64,000 nt of DNA, from NCBI GenBank assembly GCA_013350335.1, contig CM023532.1, positions 35,961,708 through 36,025,707 of the forward strand, written 5' to 3'. This document shows, piece by piece, positions 13,501 to 25,500 of the stretch; within the stretch, counting starts at the first letter, position 1; each line of letters starts with the position of its first letter. The DNA is from Chimonanthus salicifolius. Lineage: Eukaryota; Streptophyta; Magnoliopsida; Laurales; Calycanthaceae. Under the pieces are notes generated by a model, which saw only the letters and a list, made by a program, of their open reading frames with translations, did no database searches and was not told the DNA's origin. The translations under genes and the position numbers were made by a program.

Positions 13501-16500
13501 TGAGACTAAAGAGATTGCTTTTGTTCTACAAAATCAGCCCTACAAACTTGTCCTATGTGACAATGAAAATTCATATTTTCAGTTTTTGGTGGTGGATTTG
13601 AGTCGGGTTTGGTTCTAATTCACGTGATGAAGACATGGCAAAGCTAGACGGAGGGTAGAGAGGTCGAGATTACACTTTTATTTCTCATTATCAGTCCCTA
13701 GAAATTGTCCTGCGGCTTGTACAAAATTGCCCCGCATAATGGTAAAAATGTGTATTTTGGGTTTTTAGCATCCAATCTGGGTTGGGTTTGGTTCCAAATT
13801 GAACCATGGGGTCTCTTGAATTGTGCAGAGTGTCGATTGAGGTTTTTTGGGTTTCATTGGGGTGGATTTAGACAAAAAGTCGAATTTAGGTAAAATTGGG
13901 TGTCTAGAATAATTGTTCATGAAACAAATATAAATAGCAAAAAGCCAACAACATCACAATAAAAGCGACTAGAACATTTCGAGCTTTATTGCGCTAACAG
14001 GGATGTAAATTCCAAGGAAGATGCCTGTTCAATAACGAGGGTTGTCTCTTCTACTTGTGGATTTTTGGCTGAGCTTTTGCTCCTGTTTTCTTTGGAATAA
14101 ATTTTTTCGTTCATTGATCAAACAGCAGTAGCAGCAACTACAACAAGAGTACTGGTGGTGGTGAAAGGGTATTAAACATGGATGCAAAGACGTGGTGCAT
14201 GTGCTTGATACTGTCATAGCTGTAGATAACTAGGACATGGGTACTGGCGTGGGTGAGTTCAAAGAGCCGAAAATTGTTTGCAAGTCAAAATACAGTGAGG
14301 TGCGTCATACTTATTCAGTCATTGTCTCATGTTATAATTAGATTTCACTGTTACATACATGGTAAGACATAAAATAGTTTAGGCAGTATGCAAACTTTAT
14401 CAATGATCATTGAAAGTAACTGCAGTTCTTTATCCAATTCACAGCATATCATCCTTTTGATACTGATGCTTTCTAAGTATCCAGGTATCATAGGCCTCTG
14501 TCAATCTGTTCTGAGTGCTCCTGTAATTACATTTGCTATCATTTTGTTTTTTGGAAACTGGTAAATGAGAAAATTAGGTTAAGGGAAGAAAAGATTACAA
14601 ACTAAGAGGTCCTCAGTTTCAAGGCAAAACCGTGAACCTTGATAAAAGCACAGAGACTAGAAATAAGAAGAGTTTTATATAAGTGGGTTGCAGCCTTTAA
14701 GTGAGCCAGACTTTCAATTTATGTACAACTCATCTGTGGATTTTTGGGACCCTGTGCTGAAATTTCTGATATGATAGACCTTTCAAATTTTTTTTTTCCT
14801 GATATGATAGGATTATACTTCTGACTTCTCTGAGTGATGCCATGGAAATCCAAGTTGGCTGAGTTCCACTCCATAGCAAATATTTGATGATTCCAACAGC
14901 TTGCATTGTCAATTGGGTGCTGTCACCTCTAACTATTTGCATTGAAGCTGAAAGCTGGTTCCAGAAAAGAGCAATTGATTTTGAGTATCAAATAATCATT
15001 GTCATCACCATCATCCTCTCATCCTCTGTCCCATCTATCTGTGCCTTACTGAATTTCACTTTTTTTGCTCGATCCTTCCAACAATTATGTTCTCCATCAC
15101 CTAAAATTATATCATATCTTGTCTTATCACCTCAATCCATGCCTTTACTTGTGTCTTCCTTCTCCTGGTATCTTCTAACTACAATCCTTTTTTTTACTGG
15201 GGCTGCTTTTAGTGTTCTATGGGTATGCGAAACCATCTTAACTGACATTCCTTAAGAGCCTTTTTGTCCACCCACCCATCCTCTTTGTAAAAACTATTAT
15301 CAAAATCATTAAGTTTGTGCAGTAAATTGATGTGCAAACAAGATTTCAAATAGGTGTTCCAGTTCCTCAGGTGACCTTTAATTGTGCAGATAGTACCCAC
15401 CTGAAATGGAGAACAAGAGACATCATTAAAAGCCCAAATTTTGCACTCTTTCCATAAAGACCAAAAGACAGCTATTACAGAAAGTTTCCAAATCAACCTG
15501 CAGATGACCTTTAACTGTGCAGAGTCGCAGAAAGTGCCACCTGAACTGGATAAGAGGAATCATCATTGGAAGGCCAATTTCTTTGCTCTTTACGTAAGGG
15601 CCACAAGACAGCCATTAGAGAAAGTCTCCAAGTCAACCTACAATTATGATTCCCAAACCCACTGACAATGAAGTCCACAATGGTAGAAGAAACCACCCAA
15701 GTGACTTTAGAGAGGAAAAAGAAGCATATCATGGTTTTTAATTTTGTTATTGATTTTGGGACTTCTTTATCTGTTTTCTTGTATGTTTGACACTTGGGTG
15801 ATAGCCATAGAATGACATGCTTGCTTGATTGTTGATAGCTACTCACATATGTTGTGGTGGAACATTATTTTTCTTTAATCTCTTGCTATTTGTAAGAAAC
15901 TAAAGGTACAAATACTCGTGTTGTACATATATGTAGGTTGTTTTGCCATATTTTAAGTCAAAGTTGCATTCCATATATAACAAAGAAAGAGAAGCAGTGC
16001 TTCAAGCGAGTTTATGGGGCGATGAAAATGTAGCATTGAGCAACACTGACGATTTCCAGGATGCTGGACAAATTTCTCATCTTCCAAGAGAATCATTGGG
16101 TGCTGAGGCATCTCGCATGACACGGTTTAGAAAGAGAATTGAAGGAATTATAGGGGTTTGCTACCCATGGATACATGCTACTAATGAAGGTATACTATAG
16201 CAGTTAAGCTATTTACTTGCCAATATTTAACCATGTAGTGCCTTATGACTACTCCATTTTTATTTGAAGCACTGACATGCAGTGTTATCTCTATAAAAAG
16301 AATCTTCACTCTTTGAAATTGATTAAATTATATTTGTTTATACGTTTCCGTTGTCTTCACTTGCAATTTTTTTTTTTTTTGTGACGGGAGAAACTGTATG
16401 TTTCAAACAATTTATTTTCCACTTGTTATGAGTGAGGATAATGCATATAATGCATTTGTTTGAACTTTGAACGATAGATTGTGAGGAAGTTTTTTAGAGG

Positions 16501-19500
16501 ATTCTTCCAGGTAGGAGATCCTTTTTAATGTGTGTTGGGGTGTATTTATATTGCCACTACTCAACAGTGGACTCTTCATTAGTTAGATGTCAAGAATAAT
16601 GTTATTAGAACTAGACCGTTTACCGAACCGTCTCAGAAGAAGGTTGGGTTAGATAAGGTTCAACCATGGTTAAACTCGGTCATCAATATAATATTATAAA
16701 TAATGTTAAATTATTAACTAAAGTTTAATTGATGGGTTGAAATAAAATTTTAAGAAAAAATGTTTTTGATAAATTAAAAAAACATATGTTGAATTTTTTT
16801 GAAAAATAAATATTTTTATTTATATAAAAAAAAAACTGTGGTTTAACTACGGGCCAGGCCGGTTTTTAAAATAGTGAATAAGGCAGTTCCTTTTAAAATT
16901 AAATCAGTAAAACATAGTAATGTGATGCTTTAAGTTTTATGAAAGCAAATTTTGATATACAATTTATATTATATTTTAAAACTTCAAAGGTATTCATCTA
17001 AGAAAATAAATTTAAAATTTAAAATTATGCTAGATATAAGTGATAAAAATATTTAATATACCAAATATTCAACACTTATGTTAAAGATTCAAATATATCA
17101 TCTTAAAAGTCAAATTAATATATTAAGCCCAAGTCCTGACATCCTTCATCGCTCAGCAAAACACCCTTCAATGCCTTCATCGCTCAGAATAGAGTCCTTC
17201 ACTCCTTGTCTGCTCCTAGTTTCCCACTTCCCAATTCCCACATCGACAAATACATGTGGGACGATAGGCTATAAAAACGGTGCAGATGGAACTGAATTCT
17301 TGCCCTTCTCGGCCTTCAGAGGCTGATATATGGGCCGGCCTTTTGGGGCTGGCCCAATGGGGCAAATGATATTAAATAATTTTTTTTTAACGCTAAATAT
17401 TTTGAACTACTTTTTACGGTTCAAGAGTTAAAAAAAAAAACCTCAGGGCCAGGTTTCTTTTTTTTTGTTTTTTTGTTTTTTTTGTTGAAAACCAAATCGT
17501 AGAACTGCTGGTTGGGTTCAACCGCGGGTCGGTCCGGTTATGATACCATTGGTCACGAATGTGTTTCTCTATGGTGACCTGAAAGAAGAAGTTTACATGC
17601 TACCACCTCCAGGCTTTATTAGACAGGGGGAGCAAGGAAAGGTATGACTGCTTAAAAAAGCAATATATGGTCTCAAACTATTTCCTCGGGTGTGGTTTGA
17701 TAAATTTAGTACAACCTTGTTAAGTTATGGTTTTGCACTGATGTCAATTAGAGCATTCCGTTTTTGTGTATCATGCTAAAGATGTTGTTATACTTCTTGT
17801 GGTTTATGTGGATGATATAGTCTTAATAGGGAATAATGAGTCCTCTATCCATGCTTTGAAAGTCTATCTACAACAATCCTTTGATATTAAGGTTCTTGGC
17901 TTACTTCGTTATTTCTTGGAAATTGAAGTTGCTCGATCATCTAAAGGACTCCCAACGGAAATATGCTTTAGATCTTCATGATGCTGAATATTCTAGACGC
18001 AAGCATGTAGATACACCACTCAATGTTAATTCAATTTTTTTTGTCTGCATTCGATGGAACTCTTCTTCTTGATCCTTGCTTTTATCAGTAGTTGGTAGGT
18101 AAGGTCATTTATCTTACGATCACCCGGCCTTACTTGGCTTATGTTGTCAGTGTGGTCAGTCAATTTATGCATGCTTCCTATGGATGCTCACTTCATGTGG
18201 TTTCACATTTTATGTTATCTTAAGGCCCACCTTGGATCGTTGACTTTTTTATTCTTTTAGGATCTCATTTGGTTTTTTGGCGAAGCAAGAAATAAACTGT
18301 TGTTGCTCGTTCCAGTGCAGAAGAAAAATACAGGGCCATGACCAACACAACATGTGAATTACTGTGGTTCGAACAATTTCTTGAATGAATTGGGCTTTTC
18401 TTCATTAGAGGACACTTATCATGATTTGTGGCAATCAAGATTAAATCACTATTGCTTCCAATCCAGTTTTCCATAAGTGTACAAAGCAGATAGAGATTGA
18501 TTGTCATTTTCTTCAACATCATGTATCCTTTGGAAATATTGTCACTTCATATTTGAAGTCCAACGACCAATTAGCTGACATGATAACGAAAGCCATCTCT
18601 CGTTATCAACTAGATGATGTTTTCAACAAGCTGAGCTTGATTGATATCTTTGTGCCAGCTTCAGGGGGAGTGTTGTAAGATATGGTGTATCACATTTTAC
18701 ACTATGTTGGTTGACTTTTAGATTTTGTTAGATATCATTGATTGTAAATGATTGTAACTGATTTTTCTTTCATTTTTACTCACCTTGATTTTCTCTTTGG
18801 ACTTTTTATAATTTTATAACATATATCCTCCTTTGCTAAAAAAACAAGAAATACAAACTCAAGAGAATGATTTTTGTCAATCTTCATTGTTTTCATTCTA
18901 ACAGCCATCCTACACAAGTTCCCTACTGGAAAAAAAACCCTCCCAATCCAAACTAACCCAAAGAGTTTTGACATAGGTGGAAGTCATGTTTCTTGACATA
19001 TTTGTTGAAGAAGTAAATGTTATTCTTGTTCTTCATATTTAGAATCTATAGTGCAAGTGGCAAGGGCTTGTTGCTACATCCTAAAGGTTGTGGGTTCAAA
19101 TCCCATTGGTGTCAAATTGGCAAGTCAGCTATGGAAACAAGCCATATCCAAATTAAAGGCCAACTCAAGTTGATGGGTTAAATGGCTTAGATGACGATGA
19201 TGTGGATTTGATTTTGTGTTAATATTTGACATTTTTGAATTCTCTCTCTAGATTGAGGATTCCTCAAGAACCATCATGAATGCATATTGAGCTTGCTTGA
19301 TTTTCTTCTTTTCAACATTTTCACTGCGAAGCTTCCCTCACTGTTTTCACATGCGGAGTCTGGACACCATGCAGGAACTTCATTTGCTTATCAGCTGTTG
19401 TATCTGTTGGATGCTACGGGGTTCTATACTTTAGGATTGCATGTGCTTGGAATTCATGTGTCTCGTGCAACAGGACAAGAACTGGTAATACCTCCCTCTT

Positions 19501-22500
19501 TGAATCTTTTGCTCTGGTATCTCGTCTTAAAAGGTAAATGTTTGCTCTAAATGTTTTGTGACTCGCATAAGCCCATAGCTTTTTTTTTCTTTTTTTACTT
19601 TCACTAAGTTATTTTCATTCCTTGTTTTTTGCTTAACAGCTGGCTGTGTTACTATCTTATGCTATCTTATTCATGACTACCTGTCTACCTGATTTTTCAA
19701 TTCTCTAGTCACAGTTGGATCTTACTTTATGAACATTATGAAATGTATTTTTGAAGGTTTTTGTTTTACTTTCTGTTCCTTAATTGCAATTTGGTGTCAA
19801 GGTAGATGGATACATCTTCTAGAATTTCAAGGATTAGAAGCCGTGAACGTGAGCGACTTCGGGGTCCTCCTTGGTTAAAGGTATAGAGAGTCTTCCTTCT
19901 GCAGTTGATATCTAATGTTGGATGGAGCTTTCGTTACTCTCAGGTTGAGCATAATGTTATAATGTTTTGCATGTTATTTTGTCTGTTAGTCTATAAATCT
20001 GCTTCAGTAGCTTCTAATTTATTGTGGTTGTTACTTTAGCTCCTGTACATGTTTGTAGACAATCTTTAATACATCTGTCAAGTGTTGCTAGAAACTTATT
20101 TTTACGCACCTTGATACTTAAATTAGGAATGAAATATTTGCTGATTCCAATCAGGTGAAGGTATATTTCTGTGTGGATTTCTTACCTTACACCATGTAAA
20201 ATGCAGGCATTACAGAGAGTGCTTCTCAGCTGTATATATACTTCACTGGATTATGCTCAAACTGGTCTAATTGCTGCAGTTTTCTTTTTCAAAGTGAGTG
20301 CCTTGTTACCCATTTTTGGATTTCTTCAGTAACTGAGATGTGAAACTATGTACAAACTGCTAGTATGAAAGTTTGCTGTGTTCATACTTAAAATGCTAAT
20401 CATCCATGTATATTTTTAGGAGTAACAAGGCTGTGGTCAACCAGATGTTCTGAGTGTTGCAACCAGAAGGTTGTTGATTTGAGTCTGCTTACCTTTAAAA
20501 AAGAGGCAATTCGTTTTCTAGGAATATCTGTTATTGTTAAGTGTGATTTGTTGGCAAAAACTGGATAACAACGTTAACTGCATCAGATGCCATGCTTGAA
20601 AAAACTTAAAGGATATGTTTGTTCTCTGCAGAACTTTTCTAGGAAATGTTTTCTAAGCTGACAATTTTACTAGGAAAGTGTAAAAAAGCTGACCTTAATG
20701 AGACTGCTTTCTCTGAATGCCCAAGTACCAGCAAAAACAAGATGCCTTTTCCATATAAAATTTCTAATTAATATTTTTATATATTCTTTATATGAGCAAC
20801 TTCATTTGAAAGTCATGGCACAATGGCAGGTGCTTACTGTGCAACCTTAAGTATATATATTTTTTTGATGACCAAAGGTGTCCAAGCATCTCACCTGTAG
20901 GGGACTTTACCTGACTAATCCTTCGAGGGGACTATGCACACCTCCTTATATACACATACCGGGTTCAAGCGATGAGGAGTAACCCCATGGGGAGTGGCTC
21001 GGAGAGGTTGAGCGTGAATCGAACCCAAGACCTCCCTTTATAAGGAGAGCTTCTTGACCGTCAAGGCTAACCACTCTGGTTTGTGCAACCTTAAGTCTTG
21101 CAGGTTCAAGTCACATTTACCATTTTCAAAAAAAGGAAAAAAAGAAAGAAACGCTAGACAGTTTGCTGCATAGTGTTTCTCAATTCTTATTGTTTCACCA
21201 TATGAAATTATGAAACTGTAAAAATGATATTTCCAAAGACGGGAAGCACATCTGGTCATTTATCTGCGTAAGAAATAGGTGACTTCTTCCGTCTCGCCTA
21301 ATGCTCTTCTTTTGTGGTAGTTATCTTTATTCGCCACTCTTTGGAGCCTTTGGTGGTAAAGAAATAGGGTGTTCAAAGATACAAGTGAGTCCAGTGAGGC
21401 CATTGGGAGACGTGCGCTCGCTAAGTGTGTTCCTTGGATTGCTTATTTACAGGAATTCATGAATATTACCATGTTTGACATTTTGCGCGCCTGGAAGAAT
21501 ATTTTGATCTTGCATGAGGCCTTAGTGTTTCGTTTCCAGTGCTTAGTGTTTATTGCTTTATCATTTTTATTTCTTTGTATCTGCACCTCTAGTGCCTCTT
21601 TGTCTATTAATATATGAACCATTTCAAAAAAAAGAAATAGGTGACTTCTTGAAGTGAGATGGATGTGTCTTTTTCCACTACAAAAACTTTTTTTTTTGTT
21701 TAACAATAATGAGGTCAAACCCTTAGAGTATCTGGAACTAAACTTCAAAAACTAGGATAAAAACTACATGTGACTAAAAAGGTAGGTATTCAGTGGCCGC
21801 TAACAAGAATACTTTAGTGAGGGGCTGTCTGGAATGGAGAAGCGACTCTGCTGAATGGGAGAGAGATGGAAGATAGGGTGGTGGATGATTGGTTGTATCT
21901 GATGAATCTTCTTGAGACAGTTCTTATTTCTGGTGAAGGTAATGATGTTAGATTATAGGAACTAGATCAGCATGGGAATTTTCTGTCAAATCATTCTACT
22001 TGTTCCTTATGAAAATAGGTGAGGTGCCTAGAATCTCTCCTAGGATTTGGAGATCTTGTGTTCCTCCCAGGGTTAAAATGTTGGTTGGATTTCTGGACTG
22101 GACAAGATCCTAAGAATGAATCATTTGAGGAATAGGAGAATGATTATTGTCAATGTCTGCCCCATGTGATTACAAGACGAGGAAACGGTAGATCATCTTA
22201 TGCTGCACCACAAGGTTTCTTCTGTGGTTTGGAATTACTTCTTTCGGATGGCTGGGATTCTGTTTGCCGTTCCTTCTTGGGTGTTCGCTAGTAAACGTAG
22301 TTGCTCTTCATAGAGGTAACAGATTTATGGAGTAGTCGTGGTTCTCAACAGCTCTTAGCATTGGATTTTGTGGTTGGAAAGCAACAACAAGGTGTTCAAG
22401 GGAAAGGCAAGAAATATTCCTCCCATCATCGAGTCTGTGAAGTTTTAGTAGCATCTCGGTTTTCAGCATCTGGATGGTTTAAAGGGGCTGCTTTTTCAGA

Positions 22501-25500
22501 TATCATGAGAGGATGGAGTGAATCTGGAAATTCTGCCACAACAAGAAAAGAATGGTGTGGAAGCTTCCTAAGGATAGGCACCTCAAGCTGAATTTGGTCG
22601 GGAATAGCAATAGGCTCCGAGGTAAGGCTGGTTTTGTGGCCCTTATCCAAGATTTTACCTGTATCATTAAATATGCTGGTCCTTTAGGGCCCAAGCCGGT
22701 GGTGGAAGCTGAGCTCTCTGCTCTGTGGAGAGGTGTCAGAGTCGGTGGTGGTGGGATCTGAGGGAGATGTTCTAGAGGGAGATTCTCAGTGCATCATTCG
22801 GTGATCTAGAGGTGCTCTATGTCCTTTGAAATTTTTGGATAGGATCAAAGAGGTCAGGCAGCTTGTTAAGAGAAAGTGGTTCAGATGAGTTAGCTAAGCG
22901 GGTTATTTCTTTTTTGTGTGGGATTGTGGTTGCCCTGTTGTTTTTGGGTGTTTTCTGGCTGTTCTCTTTCCTGTTCTTCAATAAAATAGTTATCTTTCAA
23001 AAAATAAATAAATTCAGAGCACTTTGGAATGACCAACTCCTATTGAATTGGTTCAAGTAGCCCATAAAGTCCTTCCCAGCCATTTCCCAGTCGATAATGT
23101 TCTGCCTAATTGCACTGCACAACCCTGTTTGCCAACTACAAAATCCGAAACCAGAGACAGTGCATTGGTTCTGCTACTCATGGTTTCCCCAATATGAGCA
23201 GAAATATTTTTTGTCCTTGAACTTTTGTGTCTAAATTTGCACTTGCCCATGTGAACTCATATTCCCATATCTTGTGTTTTGATGATGCCCATATTATTTT
23301 CTAGTTTTTGGTTCTGCCAGATGCTTCATTTTAGATACCATCAATTTGTTTTTGCCCTTTATTTTAGACATCCATTTCCACTTCAGTTCCTGCTACTGTT
23401 AGTCTTGACCTTTCAGAATGAAATCTTTCTTCAGATGATGGAGTGGTGGTATCAATCTGCTGAAGAAAGAATGTCAGCTCCAACGGTGTATCCTCCACCA
23501 CCTCCACCACCGCCCCCCAAGGTGAGTTGATATCTGACATCATTTTTGGGATGGCATTTGTTTGTAACCTTTGTTTCAACCACTTTTAGCAAATTATTAG
23601 TTAGTGAACCCATGCACACTGTCAAAGCTTTGATCCCTTGCCTTTGTTTGAATTGTGATTACTACTAGTCTCAGAATTGAAGTTGCTCTAGATGCTTATT
23701 CACATCAAAGGATTTGTTAGGTTTTTTTTTTGGATTTTTTAAATTAAATGACCAAAGGGCCCAAACGTTAAATCCCCGAGAATAAGTTGAAGAAGTTGTG
23801 TGGGAACCTCTCTAGGCATCGTTACAAGTGATCTGGACCTATGATGCCCAGACACGGTATGGATATAAGTACATGAATTTTGCACAGAAAGCTAATAATA
23901 ATGGTAAATAGATTATCTAATATGACACAACATGGAGACATTGTCCACTTTGAAGTGTCTGGGCATCATAGACTTGGATGAATGGAACAATGCTGAACGT
24001 TTAAAATCTGAGAGGAAACTAGATCTTTACTGGCTATGTTTCTATTATTAATTAGAGTAGAGCTAGCCCAATGCCTTGCCACAGTGGACTCGTAGATGCC
24101 TTCATCTAGCTTTAGACATGTGGAATAAATGTTAACCTGCAAAAGTATTTCAAAGGGACTCATCACTCATGCTTAAGAGCTAACATTTTCTTTTGAGTAA
24201 ATTAACGCTAACTTTTTTGGTTCTGCTATTCAACACATTCACTGATTAATAATCCTTTCACTTCAAGTGCGAATGGGTCAGGCTGGATCGGGTTCGGATT
24301 GAGTCGGTTATAAATTGTAATAGATTTTTGTCTGACTCAACTTGACTTGACCTAAATTTTATTTTATTAAACTTGACTCAACCCGACCCAACATGAATGT
24401 CTATAAAATTATTAAAAATTAGAAAATCAGAGGAAAATTTTTTTTTAATAGAAAATGAAAGATAAAAAGGGCTTCCCTTTCATGTTAGGTTATTAAACTA
24501 TGGAAAAATGAGACAATATCTTAAGATTTTTTAACTTAAGTGTAGTGCATGAGCTAAAATTAGTAGGTAGAAAAATAAATTAGTTAAATATTAATTTTAA
24601 TTCTTTTTGGGCTGGGTTCCGGTCCAAGCCCCTCTACCCAACCCAAATCGTATTTATTTCAAGTTAGACCAGTTTGATTTTTTTTAAGAAATACATAATA
24701 TGATCAATCCCATCAAAATAATTAATGTGGGCACAATTTTTAGGCACAAAATTTTCATACGAAGTGTTTTTTTATGCTCTACATCTTTTTTAAAGGTAAC
24801 AAAAGTTTAGATATTAAAAAATTTACAGTGATGAAATTTGAAAGGCTTAGAAAAATGATTTGATTGATGTTATCAAAGTTATTCTTTATGGATTCACATG
24901 CAAGATAACTCTTTCCAATCAAAGTATTGTGGGTTATGCGTTTTTAAATGGTACAAAAGTTGGAGATTAAAAAATAAAGTGATCTGAATTTGACATACTT
25001 AAAATTATGGCTTTGATTTATTTAATAAAAGTGATCTTTACGAATTATATATTTAATAACATTAAGATAATTGTTTTTATTTCATTAGATGGATTAACTA
25101 AAAAGTAAGAGAGGATAAAAGTTTTTTTTTTTTTAATAAGTATGCTTTTATAAAAGCTTTTACTAGCTCTAAACGGTTTGAAGAAGTTTCACCTTTTGAC
25201 AACCGGTTGCAAGCAGTATCACTTCCCAAAGCAGAGAGTTAAAACACTTGTCGGACGAAAGCAAGGGATCATGGAGTCGATAGGAATGTTGGGCGTCCAT
25301 TTAGCATTTTCCTATTAATTAAATGATAACTGATTAAATTCAGTCTTCCATTTACTACAGGTTGCAGAAGATGGGATTCCCTTGCCACCAGACAGAACAA
25401 TTTGTCCTTTATGTTCACAAAAGCGCACAAACCCATCCGTTGTTGCAATATCAGGATTTGTCTTTTGTTATAGCTGCATATTTAAGTATATTTCACAGGT

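Noticed and set aside
11930..13915. Solo LTR of a gypsy element
   Set aside because: The ending and repeated GATGACATGG words are suggestive, but no matching start, PBS or target duplication was found.
20853..21081. True tRNA gene
   Set aside because: Box A and box B are present, but the acceptor and anticodon arms do not fold and the insert has an A-rich tail and target duplication; it is a SINE.
24260..24690. MITE in PEX12 intron 8
   Set aside because: GGGTCGG/GACCCAACC words at both ends suggest inverted repeats, but borders and a target duplication could not be set.
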